This document shows positions 23,860-32,805 of a DNA stretch of 64,000 nt, piece by piece (position 1 is the first letter of the stretch; each line of letters opens with the position of its first letter). The notes below the pieces were generated by a model. That model worked only from the letters and a program-made list of their open reading frames with translations. It made no database searches and had not been told where the DNA came from. Made by a program: the position numbers and the translations under genes. This DNA comes from Rhodocyclaceae bacterium (lineage in GTDB: Bacteria; Pseudomonadota; Gammaproteobacteria; Burkholderiales; Rhodocyclaceae): positions 868,001 through 932,000 of the forward strand of contig JADJAS010000007.1 in the NCBI GenBank assembly GCA_016704145.1, read 5' to 3'.

Positions 23860-25064
23860 AGGCGGCGGATGTCGTCCGGTTCGCGACGCGCTCGGCGACG
23901 GGCTACCCCTTGCGCACCGCCCTGTTGATCCTGGCCATGGCCATCGGCGTCGCCGCCGTGGTGACGCTGACCGCGCTCGGCGACGGCGCGCGACGCTACG
24001 TCATCAACGAGTTCTCGGCGCTCGGCAGCAACCTGGTCATCGTGTTGCCCGGCCGCTCGGAAACACGCGGCTTCAATCCGGCCAACGCCATCACCGGCAC
24101 GCCGCGCGATCTCACCATCGACGATGCCCAGTCGCTTGCCCGCCTGCCGACGGTGCGCCGCGTGGCGCCGCTGATCATCGGCACGTCCGAAATCAGCGCC
24201 GGCGGCAAGCTACGCGAGGTGATGATCGCCGGCACCACCTCGCAATACGCCGAGGTGCGTCATCTGGCAATGGCGCAGGGGCGCTTCCTGCCGGAGGAAG
24301 ACTGGAGCCGGGGTTCGCCCTACGTCGTGCTCGGCGCCACGGTGCGCAACGACCTGTTCGGGAGCGAACCGGCCATCGGCAGGCTGGTGCGCCTGGGTGA
24401 CCGGCGCTTCCGGGTCGTCGGCGTGCTCAACCCCATCGGCACGGGCCTGGGCATGAACAGCGACGAAATCGCCATCGTGCCGGTATCGCTGGCCCAGGCG
24501 ATGTTCAACAGCAACACGCTGTTCCGCGTCTTGATCGAGGCGCGTCACCGGGAGGCCATCGAGCCGGCCAAGGCCCAAGTGCTGAAGCAACTCACGGAAC
24601 GGCACGAGGGCGAGGAGGACGTCACCGTCATCACCCAGGATGCCGTGCTGGCGACCTTCGACCGCCTGCTCGGGGCCCTGACCTTCGGGGTCGCCGGCAT
24701 CGCCGCGATCAGCCTGGCGGTGGCCGGCATCCTGGTGATGAACGTCATGCTGGTCGCGGTGACGCAGCGCACTTCGGAAATCGGCCTGCTCAAGGCGCTC
24801 GGCGCCACCGGCGGCGCCATCCGCAACGCTTTCCTCGCCGAGGCAGCGATGCTGTCGCTGGCCGGCGCCATCGTCGGCTACGGCCTCGGCCAGCTCGGCT
24901 CGGCTCTCATCCGGCATCTGTATCCGACCTTCCCTGCCTACCCACCGGCCTGGGCCGTAATGGCCGGACTGGGCACCGCGCTGGTCACCGGCGTCCTGTT
25001 CGGCGTCATGCCGGCGCGGCACGCGGCGCGCATGGACCCGGTGCAGGCGCTCGCGAAGCGATGA
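23856..25064 (+). CDS. MacB-type ABC permease 1
   Basis: 402-residue FtsX/MacB permease. It has one N-terminal span, a long periplasmic MacB core domain (LGSNLVIVLPGRSE, VAPLIIGTSEIS, then VVLGATVRNDLFG) and three C-terminal spans with ISLAVAGILVMNVMLVAVTQRTSEIGLLKALGA. The GTG start overlaps the ATPase stop. Works by mechanotransmission on periplasmic substrate. Confidence 0.88.
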   Translation: MKAADVVRFATRSATGYPLRTALLILAMAIGVAAVVTLTALGDGARRYVINEFSALGSNLVIVLPGRSETRGFNPANAITGTPRDLTIDDAQSLARLPTVRRVAPLIIGTSEISAGGKLREVMIAGTTSQYAEVRHLAMAQGRFLPEEDWSRGSPYVVLGATVRNDLFGSEPAIGRLVRLGDRRFRVVGVLNPIGTGLGMNSDEIAIVPVSLAQAMFNSNTLFRVLIEARHREAIEPAKAQVLKQLTERHEGEEDVTVITQDAVLATFDRLLGALTFGVAGIAAISLAVAGILVMNVMLVAVTQRTSEIGLLKALGATGGAIRNAFLAEAAMLSLAGAIVGYGLGQLGSALIRHLYPTFPAYPPAWAVMAGLGTALVTGVLFGVMPARHAARMDPVQALAKR

Positions 25065-26263
25065 TCTGGTCCGACGCCGTCCGTCTCGCGCTACGCGCCA
25101 TCACCGCGCACCGGCTGCGCAGCTTCCTGACCCTGCTTGGCATCGCCGTCGGCATCGCCGCCGTGATCCTGCTCACCTCCATCGGCGAGGGTATCCACCA
25201 GTTCGTGCTGGCGGAGTTCACCCAGTTCGGCACCAATGTCATCGGCATCGCACCCGGCAAGACCAAGACCGGCGGCGCGCCGCCCTCGGGCATTCCCACC
25301 TCGGTGCGGCCCCTGACCCTCGATGACGCGCGCGCGCTGGAGCGGGTCGCCAACGCCACCGCCGTCACGCCGGTGATCTGGGGCAACTCCGAAGTCGAGG
25401 CCAATGGCCGGCTGCGCCGCACCACCATTTACGGCGTCAATGCCGCGATGGTGAAGGTATTCACCCTGCGGGTGAGAAGCGGCCAGTTCCTGCCGCCGGG
25501 CGAGGACGAGTCGGCGCGAGGTTTCGTCGTGCTCGGCGCCAAGCTGAAGAACGAGTTGTTCGGCGCCGAAAATCCGCTGGGCGCGCGGCTGCGCATCGGC
25601 AGCCTGCAATTCCGCGTGGTCGGCGTGCTGGAGGCCAAGGGGCAATTCCTCGGCATCGACCTCGACGACACCGCCTACATTCCCGCCGCGCGGGCACTCG
25701 AACTCTACAACCGCGAAGGCCTGGCCGAAATCCACGTCTCCTACGAGGAAGGCGTGCCGGCAAGCCGGGTGGCCGAGGCCGTCAAGGCCGTACTCAAGGC
25801 CCGCCATGGCCGCGAGGACTTCACGGTCACCACGCAGGAGGACATGCTGCGCACGCTCTCGAAGATCCTCGGCATTCTCACCGCCGCCGTCGGCGCGCTG
25901 GGCGGAATTTCGCTGCTGGTCGGCGGCGTCGGCATCGTCACCATCATGACCATCGCGGTGGCCGAGCGCACCAACGAAATCGGGCTGCTGAAGGCACTCG
26001 GCGCGCCGTCGCGCACCATACTCGGCATCTTCCTGGGCGAGGCAGTGGTGCTGGCCGCGGTCGGCGGCCTGGCCGGGCTGACGCTCGGCGTCGGCATCGC
26101 CCAGCTCGCCAGTTTCCTGGTCCCGGCGCTGCCCGTACACACCCCCTGGTCCTTCGTGGTACTCGCCGAACTCGTCGCGATCGTCATCGGCCTGGCCGCC
26201 GGCGTACTGCCGGCGCGGCGCGCGGCCCTGCTCGACGCCGTCGAAGCGCTGCGCGCGGAGTAA
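25061..26263 (+). CDS. MacB-type ABC permease 2
   Basis: 400 residues with the same architecture as permease 1 (LRSFLTLLGIAVGIAAVILLTSIGEG, GTNVIGIAPGKTKTGG, VERTNEIGLLKALGAPSR-like coupling motif). The two permeases probably form a heterodimer with one shared ATPase. Overlaps the previous stop by 4 nt. No outer-membrane factor follows. Confidence 0.88.
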   Translation: MIWSDAVRLALRAITAHRLRSFLTLLGIAVGIAAVILLTSIGEGIHQFVLAEFTQFGTNVIGIAPGKTKTGGAPPSGIPTSVRPLTLDDARALERVANATAVTPVIWGNSEVEANGRLRRTTIYGVNAAMVKVFTLRVRSGQFLPPGEDESARGFVVLGAKLKNELFGAENPLGARLRIGSLQFRVVGVLEAKGQFLGIDLDDTAYIPAARALELYNREGLAEIHVSYEEGVPASRVAEAVKAVLKARHGREDFTVTTQEDMLRTLSKILGILTAAVGALGGISLLVGGVGIVTIMTIAVAERTNEIGLLKALGAPSRTILGIFLGEAVVLAAVGGLAGLTLGVGIAQLASFLVPALPVHTPWSFVVLAELVAIVIGLAAGVLPARRAALLDAVEALRAE

Positions 26264-26623
26264 TACAAACGCGGGGAGAGAAAGAAGCCGCCGCCGGTGG
26301 CCGCGCCACCTGTCGGCGACGGGACGTGGAGGAAGGAGACGGTCCCGCGCCGGCCTCTTGCGAACGAATCCGACCGCTTCACAAGAGTCTTGCGCCAACT
26401 GCCGACGACCGGAAAAGTTGTTAATGTCGGGGGAGGATTAACACCCGGTCTTGCGGCGGCTTCTGTTTCTCTACATACAAATGCCGTGCCAACTCGCGAT
26501 AATTATCGCAACCCATTGTCCCGTAATAACTTTACTGCAAGAGGCGGCTTCAGGAAGCTCCGGGCGTCGCGCCAGAAATGTCAGCACTCGACATCATCGC
26601 TGCCAATATTGGCATTTGCCCAT
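26264..26623. other. Intergenic stretch, no feature recognised
   Basis: 360 bp between two convergent units. The part from about 26410 to 26620 is noticeably poorer in GC than its surroundings (for example ACAAATGCC, GATAATTATCG and GCCAATATTGGC). No credible frame, terminator with a U tract or known RNA is seen. Short palindromes such as GCCAATATTGGC (26600s) are noted without a role. Confidence 0.4.
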
Positions 26624-29323
26624 TCAGTGCGCGCTGTCCCAGTTCGGTCCGATGCCGACTTCCACGATCAACGGCACCGCCAGCTTGGCCACGCCACCCA
26701 TGAGCTTCGGCAGCTGCGCGCGCACGGCGGCAATCTCGCCATCCGGCACTTCCAGTACCAGTTCGTCATGCACCTGAAGAACGAGCTTTGCCGCCGGACA
26801 TTCCCGGTCGAGCCAGCCCTGCACGGCCAGCATGGCGCGTTTGATCAGGTCGGCGGCGGTACCCTGCATGGGCGCGTTGATGGCGGCGCGCTCGGCCGCC
26901 TGACGGCGTGTCACCACGCCTGACTTTATCTCGGGCAGCCACAGCCGCCGGCCGAACACGGTTTCGACGTAGCCCTTGTCGCGCGCCAGCGCCCGCGTCT
27001 CTTCCATGTAGCGGGCGACGCCGGGATAGCGGGCGAAGTAGCGGTCCATGTAGGCCTGCGCCGCGCTGCGCTCGACGTTGATCTGCTTCGCCAGGCCGAA
27101 GGCGCTCATGCCGTAGATGAGACCGAAATTGATCGCCTTGGCGGCACGGCGCTGGTCGGGGCCGACTTCGAGCGGCGTGATGCCGAACACCTCGGCGGCG
27201 GTGGCGAGGTGGATGTCCTCGCCGCGCGCGAAGGCCTCGAGCAGGCGCGCGTCATTCGAGAGGTGCGCCATGATGCGCAGCTCGATCTGCGAGTAGTCGG
27301 CCGAGACGATGGCATGTCCTGGCGGCGCGATGAAAGCCGAGCGGATGCGACGCCCATCGGCGGTACGCACGGGGATGTTCTGCAAGTTGGGGTCGTTGCT
27401 CGACAGGCGCCCCGTCACAGCCACGGCCTGGCCGAAGCTGGTATGCACGCGGCCGGTGCGCGGGTTCACCATCAGCGGCAGCTTGTCGGTGTAGGTGTTC
27501 TTGAGCTTGGCGACGCTGCGGTAGTCGAGGATCTTGCGCGGCAGAGGATAGTCCTCGGCCAGCTTCTCCAGCACCTCCTCGTCAGTCGAGGGCGCGCCGC
27601 CGGGCGTCTTCTTCACCACCGGCAGGCCGATCTGGCCGAACAAAATCTCGCCGAGCTGCTTGGGGGAGGCCAGATTGAAGGGCTGGCCGGCCAGCCCATG
27701 CGCCTCCTGCTCCAGCGCCAGCATCTTGCGGCCGAGTTCCTCGCTCTGCTGGGCCAGCGAGAAGACGTCGATCAGGACGCCGTTGCGCTCCATGCGGTAG
27801 AGCACTTCGGCAACCGGCAGTTCGAGTTCTCGATAGAGTTCGGCCAGCTTCGGTTCCGCGGCGAGCCGGGCGGCGAGCGTCTCGTGCACGCGCAGCGTCA
27901 GGTCGGCATCTTCCGCGGAATATTCGGCCGCCATCTCGATCGGCACTTCGGCGAAGGAGATGCGTTTGGCGCCCTTGCCGGTGATGTCGTCGTAGCTGAT
28001 CGACTTTAGGCCCAGGTGCCGCTCGGCGAGGTTGCCGAGGTCGTGCGGCCTGTCCGATTCCAGCACGTAGGATTCCAGCAGGGTGTCGTCCTGCACGCCA
28101 CGCAGCTCGATGCCGTGGTTCCTGAGGATGTGGCGGTCGTACTTGATGTGCTGGCCGACCTTCCTGTGCCGGGGCGATTCGAGCCAGGGCTTGAGTCGCG
28201 CCAGCGTCTCGTCGAAAGTCAGTTGTGGCGGCACGCCGGCATAGCGGTGCGCCAGCGGCAGGTAGGCGGCTTCACCCGCCTGGGTGGCGAAGGAGATGCC
28301 GACCAGCTGTGCCTGCATCGGGTCGAGCGCCGTGGTCTCGGTATCGAGCGAGGTCAGCGGCGCGGCCTCGATCTTGCCCAGCCAGCGTGCGAAGGTGGCC
28401 TCGTCGAGGATGGCCTGGTAACCGTCGGTGGCGTTCTTCACCGCTTCGACTTTCGGTGCTTCCGGCGCCGCGGCCTGGGCCCCGCGTACATTTTGCAGCC
28501 AGCTCCGGAAACCGAGCCGGTTGTACAGCTCGACCAGCTTCGTGTCGTCGTTCGGCTTTGGTACGAGGTCGGCCAGATGCAGCGGCAAGTCGAGGTCGCA
28601 AGCGACGGTGACGAGCTTCCTGCCGAGCGGCAGGAAATCGAGATGGGCGCGCAGGTTGTCGCCCACCGCGCCGCCAATCTCGCCGGCACGGGCGACGATC
28701 TCGTCGAGCGAACCGTACTGGGCCAGCCATTTCGCCGCTGTCTTGGGGCCGACCTTGGCGACGCCCGGCACGTTATCCACCGCATCGCCGACCAGGGTCA
28801 GGTAATCGACGATGCGCTCCGGCGGCACGCCGAACTTCTCCAGCACGCCGGCTTCGTCAAGCACTTCGTTGCTCATGGTATTGATGAGCTTGACGTGGGC
28901 ATTGACCAGTTGGGCGAGGTCCTTGTCGCCCGTGGAGATCACGCAGTCGATCTTCCGTTGTGTCGCCTCGTGCGCGAGCGTGCCGATCACATCGTCGGCC
29001 TCGACGCCCTCGATCATCAGGAGCGGCCAGCCTTCGGCACGCACGCACTCGTGCAGCGGCGCGATCTGCGCGACGAGGTCGTCCGGCATCGGCGGCCGGT
29101 GCGCCTTGTAGTCGGGATACCAGTCGTCGCGGAAAGTCTTGCCCTTGGCGTCGAACACCACCGCCCGGTAATCTGCCTTATAGTCGGCTTCGAGCTTGCG
29201 CAGCATGGCCACGACGCCCTTGATGGCGCCGGTCGGCTGGCCAGACGCGGTGCGCAAATCGGGCAACGCATGAAAGGCGCGATAGAGGTACGACGATCCG
29301 TCGACGAGGAGCAGAAGAGGCAT
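26624..29323 (-). CDS. polA: DNA polymerase I
   Basis: 899 residues. The 5' nuclease domain (LLLVDGSSYLYRAFHALPDLR, STGDKDLAQLV, GDAVDNVPGVAKVGPKTAAKWL) is followed by a 3'-5' exonuclease domain with DTETTALDPMQAQLVG and VGQHIKYDRHIL, then the polymerase with SADYSQIELRIMAHLS, RRAAKAINFGLIYGMSAFGLA and VLQVHDELVLEVP. The exonuclease Asp residues are retained. Two dispersed repeats lie in frame. The start codon directly abuts that of the divergent LOG gene. Confidence 0.97.
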   Translation of the reverse strand: MPLLLLVDGSSYLYRAFHALPDLRTASGQPTGAIKGVVAMLRKLEADYKADYRAVVFDAKGKTFRDDWYPDYKAHRPPMPDDLVAQIAPLHECVRAEGWPLLMIEGVEADDVIGTLAHEATQRKIDCVISTGDKDLAQLVNAHVKLINTMSNEVLDEAGVLEKFGVPPERIVDYLTLVGDAVDNVPGVAKVGPKTAAKWLAQYGSLDEIVARAGEIGGAVGDNLRAHLDFLPLGRKLVTVACDLDLPLHLADLVPKPNDDTKLVELYNRLGFRSWLQNVRGAQAAAPEAPKVEAVKNATDGYQAILDEATFARWLGKIEAAPLTSLDTETTALDPMQAQLVGISFATQAGEAAYLPLAHRYAGVPPQLTFDETLARLKPWLESPRHRKVGQHIKYDRHILRNHGIELRGVQDDTLLESYVLESDRPHDLGNLAERHLGLKSISYDDITGKGAKRISFAEVPIEMAAEYSAEDADLTLRVHETLAARLAAEPKLAELYRELELPVAEVLYRMERNGVLIDVFSLAQQSEELGRKMLALEQEAHGLAGQPFNLASPKQLGEILFGQIGLPVVKKTPGGAPSTDEEVLEKLAEDYPLPRKILDYRSVAKLKNTYTDKLPLMVNPRTGRVHTSFGQAVAVTGRLSSNDPNLQNIPVRTADGRRIRSAFIAPPGHAIVSADYSQIELRIMAHLSNDARLLEAFARGEDIHLATAAEVFGITPLEVGPDQRRAAKAINFGLIYGMSAFGLAKQINVERSAAQAYMDRYFARYPGVARYMEETRALARDKGYVETVFGRRLWLPEIKSGVVTRRQAAERAAINAPMQGTAADLIKRAMLAVQGWLDRECPAAKLVLQVHDELVLEVPDGEIAAVRAQLPKLMGGVAKLAVPLIVEVGIGPNWDSAH
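26905..26927 (-). repeat. Dispersed 23-bp repeat, in polA polymerase domain
   Basis: 20 of 23 matches; the changes give a fully paired 6-bp stem (GGCGTG / CACGCC) with loop GTGA. Encodes KSGVVTR directly before RQAAERAAINAPMQG, where PolA normally has a similar-length NS.N..R segment. Confidence 0.78.
28215..28237 (+). repeat. Dispersed 23-bp repeat, in polA exonuclease domain
   Basis: 21 of 23 matches. Antisense to polA, encoding AGVPPQLTF in a surface segment before ETLARLKPWLE. It is the only strong copy in the window with the head sequence antisense to a minus-strand gene. Confidence 0.85.
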
Positions 29324-30064
29324 ATGAGCGCAAAGGACAAGCTGCCGAACATCCCCGACCCCTGGATGGTCACGCCGACGCAGAAAGCCCAGACGGCGGC
29401 CCGCGAGGCGTGGCGGGTGTTCGGCATTATGTCAGAGTTCGTCGAGGCAACCGAGCGGCTGGCGAGCATCCGGCCGGCGGTGTCGATCTTCGGCAGCGCC
29501 CGCATCGGCCCGGAATCGCGTTACTACCAATTGACCGAGCGCATCGCCCGCCTGCTCTCCGACGCCGGCTTCTCGGTGGTCTCCGGTGGCGGGCCGGGCG
29601 CCATGGAGGCCGCTAACAAGGGCGCCTTCGAGGGCAAGGGCGTTTCGGTCGGGCTCAACATCCAGTTGCCGATGGAACAGAAGGCCAATCGCTACCAGGA
29701 CATTTCGCAGACCTTCCGGCACTTCTTCGCCCGCAAGTACATGTTCGTCAAGATCGCCACCGCCTACGTGGTGATGCCGGGCGGCTTCGGCACCCTCGAC
29801 GAACTGCTGGAAGCGCTGACCCTGATCCAGACGAAGAAGTCGCCGCAGATTCCGCTGATCCTGGTCGGCAGCGAATTCTGGGCCGGCATGCTCGACTGGT
29901 TCCGCGCGCGGCTGGTGGCCGAGAAGATGATCAATCCGGAGGACGTCGACCTGATCACCGTGATCGACGATCCCGAGTGCGTGGTGGCGTCCATCTTCGA
30001 CTACTACCAGAGCCGCGGCTTCGGCAGGCTGGCGCACGAGCATGAACTGCTGCTCAATCTGTGA
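29324..30064 (+). CDS. LOG family (lysine-decarboxylase-like) protein
   Basis: 246 residues with the Rossmann-like LOG fold: VSIFGSARIGPESRYY, SVVSGGGPGAMEAANKGAFEG, the signature FARKYMFVKIATAYVVMPGGFGTLDE and FDYYQSRGFG. The PGGFGT-x-DE motif is the nucleotide-monophosphate phosphoribohydrolase site, releasing free base from cytokinin-like or purine nucleotides. The ATG at 29324 has AGGAGCAGAAGAGG upstream, inside polA. The far longer frame upstream is shadow. Confidence 0.88.
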   Translation: MSAKDKLPNIPDPWMVTPTQKAQTAAREAWRVFGIMSEFVEATERLASIRPAVSIFGSARIGPESRYYQLTERIARLLSDAGFSVVSGGGPGAMEAANKGAFEGKGVSVGLNIQLPMEQKANRYQDISQTFRHFFARKYMFVKIATAYVVMPGGFGTLDELLEALTLIQTKKSPQIPLILVGSEFWAGMLDWFRARLVAEKMINPEDVDLITVIDDPECVVASIFDYYQSRGFGRLAHEHELLLNL

Positions 30065-30085
30065 GGCCGCGATTCGACCAACTGC

Positions 30086-30091
30086 TAGAAT
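30086..30091 (+). promoter_or_regulatory. Possible -10 hexamer before DUF2782 gene
   Basis: TAGAAT 45 nt before the ATG, in the 71-bp gap after the LOG gene. No convincing -35 element. Confidence 0.3.
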
Positions 30092-30135
30092 CGAAGCGCC
30101 GAACAAGGAAATCAGGAAAACAAGGAATCCAGACC

Positions 30136-30498
30136 ATGGTCTCGCACCGCTCGCCGATCATCGGCATCTCCGCCGGAATTGCCGCATTGCTGCTGACGCT
30201 GGCAATGCCGGTCGGCGGCCAGCAGCGGCCCGCCGATCTGCAGCCGCTGCCGGCGGTGCCTCCGCCACCGCCGGGCATCGTCGAGTCGTCGGACGAACCG
30301 CAAGTAACCATCGTCAAGCGCGGCGAGGACCGGGTCGAGGAATACCGTGTGAATGGCAAGCTGTACATGATGAAAGTGACGCCGCCGCACGGCGTTCCCT
30401 ACTACCTGATCGACGACCAGGGTGAGGGCAAGTGGATACGGCAGGACGGCATCGAGTCGCGCGTGCGCGTGCCGATGTGGGTCATCAAGCGGTTCTGA
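30136..30498 (+). CDS. DUF2782 secreted protein
   Basis: 120 residues with a signal peptide (SAGIAALLLTLAMPVGGQ), a Pro-rich stretch (LPAVPPPPPGIVES) and the DUF2782 core (PQVTIVKRGEDRVEEYRVNGKLYMMKVTPPHG, then PYYLIDDQGEGKW). Found next to polA and thrB in many betaproteobacteria; function unknown. ATG 30136 follows AAGGAATCCAGACC. Confidence 0.88.
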   Translation: MVSHRSPIIGISAGIAALLLTLAMPVGGQQRPADLQPLPAVPPPPPGIVESSDEPQVTIVKRGEDRVEEYRVNGKLYMMKVTPPHGVPYYLIDDQGEGKWIRQDGIESRVRVPMWVIKRF

Positions 30499-30531
30499 CG
30501 AAGACCCGTTTCATCCGACGCACCGGACCCG

Positions 30532-31296
30532 ATGCAGGCTCGCCGCCTTCCCGCCCGCCATGGCTTCCTTTGGGTCATCGCCAGCCTGCGGCTATTCCGG
30601 GCCAACCCGCCGTTGCTGACGGCAATGACCATGGCCTACCTGTTCGTCATCATCGCCATCAACCTGCTGCCGCTGATCGGCCCGTTCCTCGTGCCGCTCG
30701 CCCTGCCGGCGCTGATCGTCGTGCTGGCCAATGGCTGCCGGGCCATCGAGCGCGGCGGCGCGATGGCCGCCAGCGCGCTCGGCCACGGCATCCAGCAGCA
30801 TCGGGTTCAACTGGTGCGCCTGGGCGGCCTGCACCTGCTCGGCTCGATACTGATCCTTGCCGCCGGCACGATCGTCGAAGGTGGCCAGGTCTCGCTGATC
30901 GATGCCCCGGCATCGGCCGACGATGAAAGGCTCGCGGCCATGGGCCGCCTGATGATCGTCGCGCTGCCGGTCATCACCGCCTTCTGGTTCGCGCCGCTGC
31001 TCGCAGCCTGGGATGACGTGCCGCCGCTGAAGTCGGTGTTTTTCAGTTTCGTGGCCAGCTGGCGCAACTGGCGCGCCTTTGCCATCTATGGCCTGACCAT
31101 CGCCGTTTTCGCCGTCGCCATGCCCGGGCTGCTGCTCATCGCGGCCGGCGCCATCTCGCCAACGCTGCTGAACGTGCTCTCGGTGGCGCTCAAGATGGTG
31201 CTGATCTTCGTCATGGCGCCGATCCTGATGGCCAGCGTCTACGTCAGCTATCAGGATGTCTTCCACGGCACCACCGAAACCGTCGCAAGTGAGTAA
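30532..31296 (+). CDS. BPSS1780-type membrane protein
   Basis: 254 residues, about six membrane spans, with FLWVIASLRLFRANPPLLTAMTMAYLF at the N-terminus and FFSFVASWRNWRAFAIYG in the middle. These match a betaproteobacterial inner-membrane family often linked to DUF2782. No biochemical function is known. The 3' end overlaps the nadD start by 8 nt. Confidence 0.78.
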   Translation: MQARRLPARHGFLWVIASLRLFRANPPLLTAMTMAYLFVIIAINLLPLIGPFLVPLALPALIVVLANGCRAIERGGAMAASALGHGIQQHRVQLVRLGGLHLLGSILILAAGTIVEGGQVSLIDAPASADDERLAAMGRLMIVALPVITAFWFAPLLAAWDDVPPLKSVFFSFVASWRNWRAFAIYGLTIAVFAVAMPGLLLIAAGAISPTLLNVLSVALKMVLIFVMAPILMASVYVSYQDVFHGTTETVASE

Positions 31297-31960
31297 GCCG
31301 CTTCCGGCCCCGCTGGGTATTCTCGGCGGCACGTTCGATCCGATTCACGTCGCCCATCTGCGGCTCGCCGAGGAGGCCACGCGGCAGCTGGGCCTGGCCG
31401 GCATCGTCTGGATTCCCGCCGGCAACCCCTGGCATCGTTCCGCGCCCATGGTGTCCGGCCAGCATCGCCTCGCCATGGTCCGCCTGGCCATCGCCGACCA
31501 TCCCGACCACATGGTCGACGACGCCGAGGTTCATTCGCCGGCGCCGAGCTACACGGTGCCGACGCTGGAGCGCCTGCGCCGCCAGCATGGCGCCGATCGG
31601 CCGCTGGTGCTGTTGATGGGGGCCGACGCCTTCCTCGGTCTGACCACCTGGCATCGCTGGCGCGACCTGTTCCGCCTCGCCCATCTCGGCGTGGCGTCAC
31701 GACCGACTTTCGATCTGGTGCCCGAACGCATGCCACTCGAGCTGGCCGACGAATTTCGCCGCCGCGCCGCGCCGTCCGGGGCGCTGGTGGCCGCCGCCGC
31801 CGGCGCGATCACCCGCTTCCGCCTCGAGGCGGGCACGGTATCGGCCACCGAAGTGCGCCACCGGCTCCGCCAGTCGACGCCACCGGACGCGCCGCTGGCC
31901 GAATTGCTGCCGCCGGCCGTTCTCGACTATATTCGCCAACACCGGCTATACCTTCCCTGA
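31289..31960 (+). CDS. nadD: Nicotinate-nucleotide adenylyltransferase
   Basis: 223 residues. The nucleotidyltransferase signature GILGGTFDPIHVAHLRLAEEA (about 11-31) is followed by IPAGNPWH and LLMGADAFLGLTTWHRW, then SATEVRHRLRQ and LLPPAVLDYIRQHRLY. Makes deamido-NAD for NAD synthesis. GTG at 31289 is preferred: the longer frame overlaps the previous gene by 41 nt. Heads rsfS-rlmH-maf-rng. Confidence 0.95.
   Translation: MSKPLPAPLGILGGTFDPIHVAHLRLAEEATRQLGLAGIVWIPAGNPWHRSAPMVSGQHRLAMVRLAIADHPDHMVDDAEVHSPAPSYTVPTLERLRRQHGADRPLVLLMGADAFLGLTTWHRWRDLFRLAHLGVASRPTFDLVPERMPLELADEFRRRAAPSGALVAAAAGAITRFRLEAGTVSATEVRHRLRQSTPPDAPLAELLPPAVLDYIRQHRLYLP
31688..31710 (-). repeat. Dispersed 23-bp repeat, inside nadD
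   Basis: 19 of 23 matches. Encodes GVASRPTFDL, in the segment where NadD proteins usually have V..RPG. The match is partly explained by native coding, so it could be a convergent or decayed copy. Confidence 0.6.
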
Positions 31961-31961
31961 C

Positions 31962-32327
31962 ATGCAGACCGCCAAGCTCCAGAAAATCGCCGTCGCCGCC
32001 CTCGAAGACATCAAGGGCCGCGACATCCAGGTCATCAACACCACCAAGCTGACATCGCTGTTCGACCGCATCATCATCGCCAGCGCCGATTCCACCCGGC
32101 AGGTGAAGGCGCTCGCCCGCAACGTGCGTGAAAAAGTCGAGGAAGCCGGCGGCGACGTGATCGGCATCGAGGGCGAGGACGGCGGCGAGTGGGTGCTGGT
32201 CGACCTGGGCAGCATCGTCGTCCATGTCATGCAGCCGACCGCGCGCAGCCACTACAACCTGGAGGAACTCTGGCAGGTCCGGCCGCGGACGAGGGCGGCC
32301 AGGGCCGACGCCGCGCCGGCGGAGTAA
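31962..32327 (+). CDS. rsfS: Ribosomal silencing factor RsfS
   Basis: 121-residue RsfS/Iojap. VAALEDIKGRDIQVINTTKLTSLFDRIIIASADSTRQVKALA and GEWVLVDLGSIVVHVMQPTARSHYNLEELW are diagnostic. It binds L14 and blocks subunit joining when nutrients are scarce. Starts 1 nt after nadD. Confidence 0.95.
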   Translation: MQTAKLQKIAVAALEDIKGRDIQVINTTKLTSLFDRIIIASADSTRQVKALARNVREKVEEAGGDVIGIEGEDGGEWVLVDLGSIVVHVMQPTARSHYNLEELWQVRPRTRAARADAAPAE

Positions 32328-32334
32328 GGCCGGG

Positions 32335-32805
32335 GTGAAACTGATGATCGCGGCGGTGGGACATCGCATGCCGGGCTGGGTCGACCAGGCTTTCGCCGAC
32401 TACGCAAAGCGCATGCCGCGTGAGATGCCGCTGGAACTGTTGGCCGTGAAGGTCGAGCCCAGGACATCCGGCAAGCCGGTGGCGGCGCTGATGGCCGCCG
32501 AGGCCGGACGCTTGCGGGCCGCGCTGCCGTCGCGCTGCAAGCGCGTCGTCCTCGACGAACGCGGCGGCGAAGTCACCACCCGGACGCTGGCCGACCGCCT
32601 GGAGACCTGGGCCGGCGAGGGCGACGACGTGGCCTTCCTGATCGGCGGTCCGGATGGCCTCGATCCCGCCTTGAAGGACGAGGCCACCGAAGCGTTGCGC
32701 CTGTCCGGCCTGACGCTGCCGCACGGCCTGGTACGGGTCATGCTCGCCGAGGCGCTATACCGCGCCGCCAGCCTGCTCAAGGGCCATCCCTACCACCGCG
32801 AATGA
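32335..32805 (+). CDS. rlmH: 23S rRNA m3-pseudouridine-1915 methyltransferase
   Basis: 156-residue SPOUT methyltransferase. MIAAVGHRMPGWVDQAFADYAKRMP, LDERGGEVTT, FLIGGPDGLD and LPHGLVRVMLAEALYRAASLLKGHPYHRE are all present, including the knot that binds SAM. GTG at 32335 gives the family length. The stop overlaps the maf ATG. Confidence 0.95.
   Translation: MKLMIAAVGHRMPGWVDQAFADYAKRMPREMPLELLAVKVEPRTSGKPVAALMAAEAGRLRAALPSRCKRVVLDERGGEVTTRTLADRLETWAGEGDDVAFLIGGPDGLDPALKDEATEALRLSGLTLPHGLVRVMLAEALYRAASLLKGHPYHRE

Noticed and set aside
32137..32160. AAAGTC inside rsfS
   Set aside because: Only the six-base head matches; the following sequence has no hairpin and is native RsfS coding.
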